64,000 nucleotides of DNA from Acidobacteriota bacterium (GTDB lineage Bacteria; Acidobacteriota; Blastocatellia; Pyrinomonadales; Pyrinomonadaceae): contig JAIVJV010000009.1 of NCBI GenBank assembly GCA_020199835.1, forward strand, positions 620,001 to 684,000, given 5' to 3'. Every line of letters begins with the position of its first letter. Positions within the stretch are counted from its first letter, which is position 1. The notes below the pieces were generated by a model. It searched no databases. It saw only the letters and a program-made list of their open reading frames with translations, and was not told the DNA's origin. Of this stretch, positions 18,992 to 27,809 are shown piece by piece. The translations under genes were made by a program, and so were the position numbers.

Positions 18992-19915
18992 TCACGTTAG
19001 TACCACGCGCGGATGTAAGACCTGTGCCGTGGCGTCGTATTGCCCGATGGCGATCAACTGTTCGTCGGTATCGCACATCTTTACGTTCTCACCATCCGTC
19101 CACCTGGAGCCCTCAACCTTTACTTCCCTTCCGTGACTAACATTACGCACATCCTGGCCGCTTAGATGCACGAAAGGGAGTTTTGAGAGCGCTGCGTTCA
19201 GCGGCACCACCAGGCCGCCGAGCGCCCCTTCCGCAAAACTGGTCTTCAGATCATCGAGCGTAACTGCTTGATCCACGCGGAAGTCGCCAACCCGCGTGCG
19301 ACGCAGCTCTGCCAAATGTGCGCCGACGGACAGACGCTTGCCAAAGTCTTCGGCGAGAGTTCTAACATACGTCCCCGAAGAGCAGAGCACACGGGCGCGC
19401 AGGTCGAAGGTGCCGTCGAGGTTGTCTTTGAGCAACTGCCCGTCTGATCTGATCGCGGTGAACTCATGAATGCAAACACGAACAGGCTCACGGTCCACCT
19501 CCTCACCGCGCCGCGCGAGTTCGTATAGTTTTTTGCCCTCACGCTTCTTGGCTGAATACATCGGCGGCACCTGGTCTATCCAGCCACGCAGAGTTTCCAG
19601 CGCCTTTTCAATCTCGTCTTCGTGCCAATTGCCAAGCTTTTCGTTTTTTGGACCATCGATCTGTTTTCCGGTGCGATCGCCCGTGTCGGTGGCGTAACCC
19701 AACCTGATGATTGCGTCGTACTCTTTGTCGTCGCCACTGAGAAACTGTGCGAGCCGAGTACCCTTGCCGATTAGCACAACCAGGACGCCGGTGGCGAATG
19801 GATCGAGTGTGCCCGTGTGGCCGATGCGGCGCTGGTGAAGAATATGGCGCACTCGCGCGACGACATCGTGCGATGTAAGTTCCGGGGGTTTGTCGATGAC
19901 TAACACGCCGTCCAT
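18992..19915 (-). CDS. truB: tRNA pseudouridine(55) synthase TruB
   Basis: The 307-residue product has the TruB motif I KPPELTSHDVVARVR and the catalytic motif HTGTLDPFATGVL with Asp38, followed by EYDAIIRLGYATDTGDRTG, VPPMYSAKK(R)EGKKLYELAR and SSGTYVRTLAEDFG. A C-terminal PUA-like domain covers about residues 240-307. It makes pseudouridine 55 in the T-loop of tRNAs. It is divergent from recX with 38 bases between starts and has a -10-like TAAAAT six bases before its ATG. Confidence 0.96.
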   Translation of the reverse strand: MDGVLVIDKPPELTSHDVVARVRHILHQRRIGHTGTLDPFATGVLVVLIGKGTRLAQFLSGDDKEYDAIIRLGYATDTGDRTGKQIDGPKNEKLGNWHEDEIEKALETLRGWIDQVPPMYSAKKREGKKLYELARRGEEVDREPVRVCIHEFTAIRSDGQLLKDNLDGTFDLRARVLCSSGTYVRTLAEDFGKRLSVGAHLAELRRTRVGDFRVDQAVTLDDLKTSFAEGALGGLVVPLNAALSKLPFVHLSGQDVRNVSHGREVKVEGSRWTDGENVKMCDTDEQLIAIGQYDATAQVLHPRVVLT

Positions 19916-19921
19916 ACACGT

Positions 19922-19950
19922 ATTTTAGATCAACGTTCGATTCGAGGTAA
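19922..19950 (-). promoter_or_regulatory. Candidate leaderless promoter of truB
   Basis: Minus strand TTACCT (19950-19945), 17 bases, TAAAAT (19927-19922), then only six bases to the ATG at 19915. The -35 box is weak (3 of 6 consensus bases). No SD is visible, as at fbaB and the MBL gene. Confidence 0.35.
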
Positions 19951-19953
19951 TCT

Positions 19954-20457
19954 GTGTCCGCTTTGAGCGACCAGACGGACTTGCGACGCAAAACTTTCGA
20001 GCGGGCGGTGAAACTGCTGGCCGCGAAGCCACGGTCCGTTGCCGAACTGCGCGAGCGTCTGTTTCGTAGCAAGGACACGACCAGCGAAGTTGTTGAAACC
20101 GTTATCGAACGGCTGCGGGAATACGGCTATTTGAACGACGAGCGATTCGCTTTCAGTTACGCGTCCTACAGAGTTAAGCAAAGACCTCTGGGACGAAGAC
20201 GTCTGGAGCGCGATCTCAAGTTCAAAAAGGTAGACAGTGCGGTCGCCAACGAAGCTCTGGAAATGGTCTTTACCGAAACGCCCGAGGAACAGTTAATCGA
20301 TCAGGCGATAGCCAAACGCCTCCGCTTGCGCGGCAAGCCGAAGAACCGATTGGAAGCGAAAAGCCTGTTCGATCACCTGCTGCGGCGGGGGTTTGAGTTC
20401 GAGCTGGTGAGTGACAGAGTACGGGCGTTAGCCACTAATTACGCGGATGGAGATTGA
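19954..20457 (+). CDS. recX: RecX family regulatory protein
   Basis: A 167-residue RecX with its three-helix repeats: FERAVKLLAAKPRSVAELRERL, VVETVIERLREYGYLNDERFA, the RXXXRPLGRRRLERDL motif (here VKQRPLGRRRLERDL), and a C-terminal repeat FDHLLRRGFEFELVSDRV. RecX binds RecA filaments and limits recombinase activity. No recA is visible in the window. The start is a GTG at 19954. It is followed 20 bases later by alaS, an order (recA-)recX-alaS common in many bacteria. Confidence 0.92.
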   Translation: MSALSDQTDLRRKTFERAVKLLAAKPRSVAELRERLFRSKDTTSEVVETVIERLREYGYLNDERFAFSYASYRVKQRPLGRRRLERDLKFKKVDSAVANEALEMVFTETPEEQLIDQAIAKRLRLRGKPKNRLEAKSLFDHLLRRGFEFELVSDRVRALATNYADGD

Positions 20458-20477
20458 TTTGCTAAACTCAAACCAAC

Positions 20478-23174
20478 ATGACCGGTAACGAAATTCGTGA
20501 AATTTTCCTAAAGTACTTCGAGGAGCACGGCCATACGCGCGTGCGGTCGTCTCCACTACTGCCCGCCAACGACCCGACGTTGTTGTTCACCAACGCGGGC
20601 ATGAATCAGTTCAAAGACACTTTTCTCGGCCGTGAAAACCGGGAATACGTGCGCGCCGCGTCCTCGCAGAAGTGTGTGCGCGCCGGCGGCAAACACAACG
20701 ACCTCGACGAAGTCGGAAAAACCGCGCGGCATCACACGTTCTTCGAGATGCTCGGCAATTTTTCTTTCGGCAACTACTTCAAAGAGGACGCCGTCAAGTA
20801 TGCATGGGATTTACTCGTCAACGTTTTAGGACTCGATCCGAAGCGTTTGTGGTTTACGGTTTACGAAGGCGACGAGGAAGTCGGACCTGACGAGGACGCC
20901 GAACGTTGTTGGGAAGCGGTCGGCGCGCCGCGCGAACGGATTTTGCGCTTCGGGCGCAAAGACAATTTCTGGCAAATGGGCGAGACTGGACCATGCGGCC
21001 CATGCAGCGAGATTCATTACTACATGGGCGAGAGCCCGGATGATCCGGAGAACTCCGCCGAAAACGTTAACGGACCCGGCGACACGATCATGGAGATCTG
21101 GAACCTGGTCTTCATGCAATTCGATCGCAGTGAAATCGAACCCGGCAAATACAAGCTCGAACCGCTGCCCGCGCCATCAGTCGATACGGGCGCCGGTCTC
21201 GAACGTCTCGCGGTCGTGTTGCAGGGCGTCAAGTCAAACTACGACACGGATCTGATCCGGCCGATCATCCAACGGACTGCGACCCTGGCCGATCGTCACT
21301 ACGAGCCTGAAACACAGGAAGGGTTCGCGATGCGCGTTATTGCGGACCACGCGCGCACGACTGCATTCTCGATTGCCGACGGCATTCTTCCCGGTAATGA
21401 AGGACGCAATTACGTGCTGCGAAAGATCATGCGCCGCGCGATCTACCAGGGCCATCACACGCTGGGACTCGAGGGCGAGTTCTTCAACCAGGTCACTGAT
21501 TACGTCGTCGATCTGATGAAAGACACGTTTCCGGAGCTCGAAACCCAACGCGAGTTCATCGGGAAAATGGTCAGTTTGGAAGAAGAGCGTTTTCGCTCGA
21601 CGCTGACCGTCGGTTTGAACAAGCTCGACGAGCTGTTTAGTTCGACTAAAGGCGCGATGCCGGAGTGGAAGGCGCTCGCAAAACTCTACGATACGTTCGG
21701 TACACCGCGCGATCTCATTCGCGTCGGTCTCGAAGAGCGTGGGTTTACGATCGAGGAAGAGGAGTTCAACCGTTCGTTCGACGCGGCGCTACAGGAGCTT
21801 CAGCAGACAGGCACAGCCGCGCGCCCTGACGGAAAATCCACGATCAATCCGGCTTACGACACGATTGCTACTCGTGTCCCACGATCGCTCTTCAAAGGCT
21901 ACGAGACTACGAGCATTTCCGACGCGAAGGTCGTCGCCTTAATCACCAACGGCGAAGAGGTTGACTCGCTCGGCGAAGGCGAAGAAGGTGAGCTCGTGCT
22001 GGACCAGACGCCGTTCTACGCCGAGAGTGGTGGACAGGTCGGCGACGTTGGCTTGTTGACGACGGAAGAAACTCTCGCGAAAGTCCTCGATACTTTTTCG
22101 CCGGTGCAGGGCGTCGTCGTACACAAGATCCGTGTCGAGCGAGGCGTGCTGAACGTCGGCGACATCATCTCGGCTCAAGTGGATGTTGAAAAACGCGACG
22201 CCACGCGACGCAATCACACAGCGACGCACCTGATGCACGCCGCTTTGCGCGAGGTTCTTGGCACGCACGTCAAACAAGCCGGCTCAGTAGTAGCACAAAA
22301 TTACCTGCGTTTTGACTACGCGCATTACCAGCCGTTAACTCAAGCCGAACGAGAAGAAATTGAACGGCTCGTCAACTATCACATTCTGCGCAACGAGCCC
22401 GTGCAGACCGACGAGATGGTGATCGAAGAAGCGATGCGCTCCGGTGCGATGGCGCTCTTCGGTGAAAAGTACGGCGAGAAGGTGCGTGTGCTTTCGATCA
22501 AAGGACTCGAGGGCATCTTTTCGAAAGAACTCTGCGGCGGTACGCACGTGCGGGCCACCGGCGACATCGGGCTATTCAAGATCGTCAGCGACGAGTCGAT
22601 CGCTTCCGGCGTGCGGCGCATTCGTGCGATCACGGGCACTGACGCTTACGAACGTTTTCGCGAAGCGGAAGTGCTGGTTGATGAACTTAGCGGCGGTTTG
22701 CGAACGTCGCGCACGGAGTTGGTCAACGCAGTTTCGCGTTTGCAGGACGAGTTGAAGAAGGCGCGGCGCGAAGCTGACGAGCTGCGTTTGAAGATCGCGA
22801 GTGGCAGCGTGGGAACGTCGTCTAACGGCGATGAGTCGCGTGAGATCGCAGGCGTTAAAGTCCTGGCGCGTGAAGCGAGCGGACTCGACGCCGCGGCCAT
22901 GCGGCAACTTTCAGATACGCTGCTGGCGCGAATCAAATCGGGCGTGGTGATCCTCGGGCGCAGCGGTGAAGGAAAGGTTTCGCTCATCGTGCGCACGTCT
23001 GCGGATCTCACGAAGAAGGTTCCGGCCGGGCAGATAATCAAAGAACTCGCACCCATCGTTGGCGGTCGCGGCGGCGGCAAACCCGATATGGCGGAGGGCG
23101 GCGGCAACCAGCCTGAGAACCTAGCGGCCGCGCTCCAGAAGAGCTACGAGGTCGTGGAGCGCCTGATGGCGTAA
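20478..23174 (+). CDS. alaS: Alanine--tRNA ligase
   Basis: The 898-residue product covers all AlaS domains. The class II aminoacylation core has SSPLLPANDPTLLFTNAGMN and HHTFFEMLGNFSFGNYF. The editing domain has the zinc motif H-T-A-T-H and the distal C-G-G-T-H. The DHHA1 C-terminal domain ends GGRGGGKPDMAEGGG. It charges tRNA-Ala and edits mischarged Ser and Gly. TAAACT lies 10 bases before the ATG and no SD is seen, so a leaderless mRNA is possible. A strong hairpin follows the gene. Confidence 0.98.
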   Translation: MTGNEIREIFLKYFEEHGHTRVRSSPLLPANDPTLLFTNAGMNQFKDTFLGRENREYVRAASSQKCVRAGGKHNDLDEVGKTARHHTFFEMLGNFSFGNYFKEDAVKYAWDLLVNVLGLDPKRLWFTVYEGDEEVGPDEDAERCWEAVGAPRERILRFGRKDNFWQMGETGPCGPCSEIHYYMGESPDDPENSAENVNGPGDTIMEIWNLVFMQFDRSEIEPGKYKLEPLPAPSVDTGAGLERLAVVLQGVKSNYDTDLIRPIIQRTATLADRHYEPETQEGFAMRVIADHARTTAFSIADGILPGNEGRNYVLRKIMRRAIYQGHHTLGLEGEFFNQVTDYVVDLMKDTFPELETQREFIGKMVSLEEERFRSTLTVGLNKLDELFSSTKGAMPEWKALAKLYDTFGTPRDLIRVGLEERGFTIEEEEFNRSFDAALQELQQTGTAARPDGKSTINPAYDTIATRVPRSLFKGYETTSISDAKVVALITNGEEVDSLGEGEEGELVLDQTPFYAESGGQVGDVGLLTTEETLAKVLDTFSPVQGVVVHKIRVERGVLNVGDIISAQVDVEKRDATRRNHTATHLMHAALREVLGTHVKQAGSVVAQNYLRFDYAHYQPLTQAEREEIERLVNYHILRNEPVQTDEMVIEEAMRSGAMALFGEKYGEKVRVLSIKGLEGIFSKELCGGTHVRATGDIGLFKIVSDESIASGVRRIRAITGTDAYERFREAEVLVDELSGGLRTSRTELVNAVSRLQDELKKARREADELRLKIASGSVGTSSNGDESREIAGVKVLAREASGLDAAAMRQLSDTLLARIKSGVVILGRSGEGKVSLIVRTSADLTKKVPAGQIIKELAPIVGGRGGGKPDMAEGGGNQPENLAAALQKSYEVVERLMA

Positions 23175-23205
23175 GGCCGTTGGACACGGCTACTGCGCAT
23201 AACAG

Positions 23206-23239
23206 ACCGGATGGACAACAGCAACGCTGTCCATCCGGT
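23206..23239. terminator. Bidirectional hairpin between alaS and the convergent gene
   Basis: ACCGGATGGACA (23206-23217) pairs exactly with TGTCCATCCGGT (23228-23239), a 12-bp stem with a 10-base loop. CATA and TATG outside the stem can extend it. It sits between two convergent stops (23174 and 23251). A short T run (TATGTTTTACG) follows on the plus strand, so it probably ends alaS transcription. Confidence 0.75.
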
Positions 23240-23250
23240 TATGTTTTACG

Positions 23251-23607
23251 CTACATGCTCTTCTGTTTTTCAGTAAGAGCGATGTTCATTTTCTCGAGCG
23301 TGATCTTGTTGAGTGTCCCGGTCACTTTCAGTCCTTCCGCTTGCTGGTACTTCCGCAGACCCTCACGAGTCGCGTCGTCGAGCTTCCCGATCTGCTCTCC
23401 GTTGTAAAAGCCTCGAGATTTAAGGACCGCCTGGGCCTGGTTGATCTGTTCTTTCGTGGCGCGAAAGACAGGTCCCCGTTTGGTTCCCTGCTTGGCGCCG
23501 GGTTGAGTTGAAGTTCCGGGTTGAGGTGCAGTGGAGACTGGTGTCTGGGCCATCGCTCCGGTCGTGAAGAGACAGAGCAACATTGTGAGTGTAAGGATCT
23601 TCTTCAT
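23251..23607 (-). CDS. Secreted peptidoglycan-binding-domain protein
   Basis: A 118-residue product with a signal peptide (residues 1-20, ending GAMAQ), a Thr/Pro/Gln-rich linker, then a PG_binding_1-type helical repeat (about residues 50-110) with INQAQAVLKSRGFYNGEQIG, LDDATREGLRKYQQAEGL and KVTGTLNKITLEKM. The domain usually targets enzymes to the wall; here it stands alone. ATG 23607 begins the signal peptide and has a GGAAGA motif upstream; the longer frame to 23697 is ignored. Confidence 0.88.
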   Translation of the reverse strand: MKKILTLTMLLCLFTTGAMAQTPVSTAPQPGTSTQPGAKQGTKRGPVFRATKEQINQAQAVLKSRGFYNGEQIGKLDDATREGLRKYQQAEGLKVTGTLNKITLEKMNIALTEKQKSM

Positions 23608-23791
23608 TTGTTTTCTTCCTTCTGTGAGGCGCGCTGGAGCGCGCGGTTTGTGGTAAAGCGCGCCTATCATACCCCGGCTGTCAACCTCTGCCGTCAATCC
23701 TGAATTTCAAATCTATGCTCAACTTTGTTGTCGCATGTTTAACGCGCCCGTGCTAATATTACGTAGCCTCATCTGGCCCCCTCGAAAGCCA

Positions 23792-24535
23792 ATGAAACAA
23801 CTCCTTATAATCACAATAGTTACCCTTTTTTCGGCTGGCTGGGCTGCGGCCCAAACGGGCTACCGTGTCGACAACCTCGACCTGCCCAACGCCGTCCAGG
23901 TCCAAACACCGAAATCCGAACCTAAAAGCTACCCTAAACGGCTCGTCCGCCTGACGTCTTATATCCCCACAAACCCCTCACTCGGCGGATTCACCACCGG
24001 CAACACAGATATCGACAACTTCATCGTCGAATCCGGCAAGCGCAACTCGGTCGATCCACTGCTGCTCTACTCCATCATGCACCAGGAATCCAGCTTCAAA
24101 CCGCGCGCACTGTCTTACAAAGGCGCCCGCGGCTTGATGCAGCTAATGCCGCCCACGGCCGCGCGATTCGGTGTCACCAACATCTGGGATCCCAAACAAA
24201 ACATCGAAGGCGGCGCACGCTACATGCGCTTTCTGCTGAATCTGTTCGAAGGCGACGTACACCTCGCGCTCGCTGGTTACAATGCCGGCGAAGGCGCCGT
24301 GATGAAGTATGGCCGCAAGGTTCCCCCGTACAGCGAAACACAGGAATATGTGCGCCGTATTGGCCGTCGCTACAGTCTGATTCGCGATCCCGCAGCCGCA
24401 GCCAATGCGAACCAACTCACGAGCGAACAATTCGCGGGTACGAAGCAAAAAAAATCCGCCCCCTTGAACGTCTACGAACCCACAGTCTTCATGGCGCGCA
24501 CGCCCGACGGCAGGCTCCAGCTCGTTAGCCAATAG
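23792..24535 (+). CDS. Lytic transglycosylase, SLT domain
   Basis: The 247-residue product has a signal peptide (residues 1-20) and an SLT domain from about residue 75. The motifs are IMHQESSFKPRALSY with the catalytic Glu, KGARGLMQLMPPTAARFG, NIEGGARYMRFLL, LALAGYNAGEGAVMKYG and PPYSETQEYVRRI. It cleaves the glycan backbone of peptidoglycan to 1,6-anhydro products. ATG 23792 starts the signal peptide; the frame extends up to 23735, but that part is not signal-like. A hairpin terminator follows. Confidence 0.92.
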   Translation: MKQLLIITIVTLFSAGWAAAQTGYRVDNLDLPNAVQVQTPKSEPKSYPKRLVRLTSYIPTNPSLGGFTTGNTDIDNFIVESGKRNSVDPLLLYSIMHQESSFKPRALSYKGARGLMQLMPPTAARFGVTNIWDPKQNIEGGARYMRFLLNLFEGDVHLALAGYNAGEGAVMKYGRKVPPYSETQEYVRRIGRRYSLIRDPAAAANANQLTSEQFAGTKQKKSAPLNVYEPTVFMARTPDGRLQLVSQ

Positions 24536-24556
24536 ATTCTTACAAAACCGGAAACC

Positions 24557-24594
24557 AAACGAGGCGGAACCTTTAACGGTGGTCGCCTCGTTTT
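24557..24594 (+). terminator. Rho-independent terminator after the transglycosylase
   Basis: AAACGAGGCG (24557-24566) pairs with CGCCTCGTTT (24584-24593), a 10-bp stem, followed by T residues (TTTTGTAT). It lies between the transglycosylase stop and the next ATG at 24623. Confidence 0.75.
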
Positions 24595-24622
24595 GTATGA
24601 TACTGAGCGAGGATAAGACTTC

Positions 24623-25201
24623 ATGACCTGTTCCACCTGCGGCGCTTACGTCACCCCCAGCGTGCGGTTCTGTTCTAACTGCGGCGCCCCCGTGGATACC
24701 GAACAAACGCGCATCGCACGAATCAGATCGCAAGCACTTCAAACCGGCGAGGATTCCGATCTCGAGCGGACCATCTTCACGGTGCGCCCCACGATGATCT
24801 TCATCAAGACCGGCTACGCGCTGGCCGTGCTGGGCGGCATCGCACTCGTGTTTCTGCTCGCGAGCATTGGGGTATCCGCGACGATTTCGATCCCGCTCGC
24901 ACTCGCGCTGCTGCTGATTCCCGGTTATTACCACGTGCGTCGCAACATGGTTCGGTACACAGTTACCGACGCCAAACTCCAAATCGACACGGGCCTGATC
25001 GCTCGCACAACGCGAAACATTCCACTCAGCAAGGTGCAGGACGTCACCGTCTCTGCGAGCATTCCCCAACGCCTGATGGGCTTCGGCGACATCATCGTCG
25101 ATAACGCCAGCGAGATCGGCGGCTCGACTGTCATGCACAATATCAGCCGCCCACGCCATTACGCCGACCTGCTTTTGCGCGAACTGAGACGCTGGCATTA
25201 A
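24623..25201 (+). CDS. Zinc-ribbon membrane protein with bacterial PH (bPH2) domain
   Basis: The 192-residue product has an N-terminal zinc ribbon (C3-ST-C6, C17-SN-C20). Two hydrophobic helices (about residues 62-82 and 85-100) follow. A YdbS/YdbT-type bPH2 domain (DUF304) then starts at VRRNMVRYTVTDAKLQIDTG and contains IPLSKVQDVTV and MGFGDIIVDNASEIGG. Such proteins are membrane-associated, with functions mostly unknown. GAGGATAAG precedes the ATG. The next gene follows after 9 bases and is probably cotranscribed. Confidence 0.85.
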   Translation: MTCSTCGAYVTPSVRFCSNCGAPVDTEQTRIARIRSQALQTGEDSDLERTIFTVRPTMIFIKTGYALAVLGGIALVFLLASIGVSATISIPLALALLLIPGYYHVRRNMVRYTVTDAKLQIDTGLIARTTRNIPLSKVQDVTVSASIPQRLMGFGDIIVDNASEIGGSTVMHNISRPRHYADLLLRELRRWH

Positions 25202-25210
25202 ACTGAGAGC

Positions 25211-26242
25211 GTGTTTATCAATCTAATAATTTCAGTGGTTTTGTTGTTTGCTTTGCCGGCGGAAGCCGGGAAGTTTCGGCAAGTTAAGTCTGACGGTGAT
25301 CGCGCTGAGTACGTGAGCGCTAATGGCAAGCGATTCGCTGTTGAGTTGAGTCAGCTATCGTCGGACTCGAAAGCGTACGAGATGCTTAGTCTCGCCGCGG
25401 CAGAGGCACGAGCCAAAGATCCAAAGGTTGAAATCGCAAACGCTCCGGGCACGGCGGGATTTACCACGGCTGACCAGTGTGCGTTTTTCCGAGGCGTTCA
25501 CTTCGTAAAGATCACCAGCCTCAAGCCGGCGACAAACACTACAAACCTGACAGCTTTGGCGAAGTCGCTCAGCGACACACTCGATGCCGGCGAAGGCGAC
25601 ATTCCAGTGCTCATCAAGCACCTGCCCGAACCTGAGCACGCGCAGAAGAACGCCGTCTATCTCAACAGCATCACCACGCTGACTTCGCTCGCTCCGCAGC
25701 AAGGCGTGCTGACCGCCGTTCAGGGTGATGGCAACGCCGACGCCGCTCTCGCAACACTCGCGTCAGGCAAAGTCCTGATTGTCGAATTTAATACGCCGCA
25801 ACTCGCTACCGACAACGACAAGCGCATCACTGCGCGGATTCAGGAACTCTGGAAACAGGGCCAGCCTGCGCCCACCGCTTACCGTCGCGTTGGCAATTAC
25901 TCGGTGTTCGTCTTCGACGCGCCCGACGAGCAAACTGCGAAACAGTTAATCGACCAGGTTAAGTATGAACAGGTCGTTAGTTGGCTTGGCGAAAATCCAA
26001 ACATCCTGCGAGATGCGGAACAGCGTTACGTCAATACAATGCTCGGCGTGTTGGTTGCGGTGGTGAAAGCTTCGGGCTATGCCCTGGTGGGTTGTCTCGG
26101 TATCGGTGGACTGATCGGCGCGCTGCTCTTCACGTATCGACGTTCTCAACAGAAAGCAGTCACGACCTATTCGGATGCGGGTGGGATGTTGCGGCTGAAC
26201 CTCGACGAGCTGACTGGTGACGTTTCACACCGTCGCCGATAA
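25211..26242 (+). CDS. Hypothetical secreted/membrane protein, possibly DUF6599-like
   Basis: A 343-residue protein starting at GTG 25211 with a signal peptide (about residues 1-19). A large extracytoplasmic region follows (residues 20-265), then one membrane helix (about 278-303, SGYALVGCLGIGGLIGALLF) and a short cytosolic tail. The middle part (FFRGVHFVKITS, then SLSDTLDAGEGDIPVLIKHLPEPE) resembles my memory of DUF6599 proteins of Acidobacteriota, a tentative match. No catalytic motif is visible. It follows the zinc-ribbon gene by 9 bases. Confidence 0.75.
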   Translation: MFINLIISVVLLFALPAEAGKFRQVKSDGDRAEYVSANGKRFAVELSQLSSDSKAYEMLSLAAAEARAKDPKVEIANAPGTAGFTTADQCAFFRGVHFVKITSLKPATNTTNLTALAKSLSDTLDAGEGDIPVLIKHLPEPEHAQKNAVYLNSITTLTSLAPQQGVLTAVQGDGNADAALATLASGKVLIVEFNTPQLATDNDKRITARIQELWKQGQPAPTAYRRVGNYSVFVFDAPDEQTAKQLIDQVKYEQVVSWLGENPNILRDAEQRYVNTMLGVLVAVVKASGYALVGCLGIGGLIGALLFTYRRSQQKAVTTYSDAGGMLRLNLDELTGDVSHRRR

Positions 26243-26680
26243 ACGTAACCAACCATCTCAGTCTCAGCCAGTCAAAAAAGGCGCACAAAAAATTGCGGGC
26301 TGCTGATTTTTCTTGGGAGGCTCCCCCAAGCCCCGTCAAGACGACAATCAGCAGCTCCGCTATTATTGCTCTTCTACTGCGTTACAAGCGCTGGTCCGTT
26401 CCCCCAAAAGAGCCAAACACTTGCTTTTAATATCTGTGAGAGGATGCCTCCCCCAAAGCCTCCACTCACCGCAGTTTCTGAGCCTGACCCGATTTACCCT
26501 TATCTACCCTTCTTGTTCTGAGCCTCTCTTGGCAACGATTGTGCCATTAATCGCAAGGAAAATCATGAGCCACTTTTCCGAGAGTTTCGGAGGAGAGATG
26601 CCGGCGAGGAGGGCAGATCTGCCCACTCTTGTACACCTTCGATACAAAACCGACCGTACAACCGAACGATAATCGCTCAA
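26243..26680. other. 438-base region without a supported gene
   Basis: Lies between the hypothetical gene and the convergent PLP enzyme. It is visibly less GC-rich than its surroundings. It contains the small inverted repeat CTTGGG/CCCAAG (26313-26332) and the perfect 14-base palindrome GGGCAGATCTGCCC (26611-26624). A 119-codon frame (26313-26672) has no SD, an erratic composition and no recognisable domain, so I do not call it. Confidence 0.6.
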
Positions 26681-27805
26681 TTACGGCAGCGCATCGACAA
26701 ATTGATCGATTTCCTCGAGCGTGTTGTAGAGGTGTGGGGCGATCCGTAGGCGATCACCTCGTGGCGCCGTGATGATGTTCTTGGCCTTGAGTTGACCGTA
26801 GAGCGCCGTTACCGAGAAGCGACGCTGGTGCCGAATACAAACAATCTGCGATTTCTCGCCCGGCTCGCGCGAGCTGACGATCTCGTACGACTTCGACAGT
26901 ACGCGTTCGCAGAGGTGGTCGGTCAATTCTTCAAGATACGTCGCAATGCGCGCCGGCCCGTATTCCTGCAACAAATTAAGACTGGCTCTCAAACCGTAAA
27001 AAAACGCCGCCGGTCCGGTGCCGGTTTCCCACGCCAGTGTGCCGCGATTCCAGGGTTGTGCGATGCCCACGTAATCCTCGGGATTCGGTACGCTAGTCCA
27101 ACCGACAAGTGTCGGCTCGACGCGTTCGCGCGCGCGATCCGAGAGATAAAGGTAACCGACGCCTTCCGGAGTGAGCAGCCATTTGTGACCAGCTCCCGCG
27201 GCCACATCAACCAATTCTGCCTCGACGTCGATTGGTACGACGCCTAACGACTGAATCGTATCGACCACCAAAAGCGCGTCGTGCCGGCGGGCGAGCCGTC
27301 CGAGCCGTTCCAAATCCGCACGAAATCCGGAGCCGAACTGGACGTGGCTGATCGCGATCAACCGCGTGTTCGCATCGACCATACTTTCGAGCTGCTGGAG
27401 ATCAACTTTGCCGTCGCGTTCCTCACAGGCCCGCACTTCGACACCCAAAGCGTCCCGCAGTCTCAGCCACGGGTAGATGTTCGAAGGAAACTCACGCCGG
27501 AACGTGACGATGTTGTCGCCGGTTTTCCACTTGAGACCGTTCGCTACCGTCGACAGCGCGTCGGAGGTGTTTCGCATGAACGCGACCTGTTCGGGACGTG
27601 CATTCAGCAGTTGGGCCAACGATTCGCGCGTTCGCCGTTTGACTTCCAGCCAATCGAGATAATTGAGCGAGCCGTTTTCGTGAACGTCGCGGAGTTGCGC
27701 TTCGACAGCCTCGATGGTCGTCGTAGGGGGCGGCGAAATGGCTGCGTGATTGAGGTAAACGGCGCGTTGAGTAATCGGAAACAGGGCGCGTAGTTCAGGT
27801 GTCAT
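26681..27805 (-). CDS. Aminotransferase class V-fold PLP enzyme
   Basis: A 374-residue fold-type I PLP enzyme of the class V / cysteine desulfurase-like superfamily: VYLNHAAISPPP, AFMRNTSDALSTVANGL, LIAISHVQFGSGFRADL, LLVVDTIQSLGVVPIDV, and the PLP lysine in AGAGHKWLLTPEG. It lacks the mobile cysteine loop of desulfurases, so an isopenicillin-N epimerase-like or aminotransferase activity is more likely; the substrate is unknown. The asparaginase stop is 5 bases upstream, so the two are cotranscribed. Confidence 0.88.
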   Translation of the reverse strand: MTPELRALFPITQRAVYLNHAAISPPPTTTIEAVEAQLRDVHENGSLNYLDWLEVKRRTRESLAQLLNARPEQVAFMRNTSDALSTVANGLKWKTGDNIVTFRREFPSNIYPWLRLRDALGVEVRACEERDGKVDLQQLESMVDANTRLIAISHVQFGSGFRADLERLGRLARRHDALLVVDTIQSLGVVPIDVEAELVDVAAGAGHKWLLTPEGVGYLYLSDRARERVEPTLVGWTSVPNPEDYVGIAQPWNRGTLAWETGTGPAAFFYGLRASLNLLQEYGPARIATYLEELTDHLCERVLSKSYEIVSSREPGEKSQIVCIRHQRRFSVTALYGQLKAKNIITAPRGDRLRIAPHLYNTLEEIDQFVDALP

Positions 27806-27809
27806 CGCA

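Noticed and set aside
24143-25198. 351-codon minus-strand frame over the transglycosylase and zinc-ribbon genes
   Set aside because: It spans a terminator and two well-supported plus-strand genes and has no domain.
26313-26672. 119-codon plus-strand frame in the 26.3 kb gap
   Set aside because: No SD, irregular composition, no domain; kept only as an unexplained gap.
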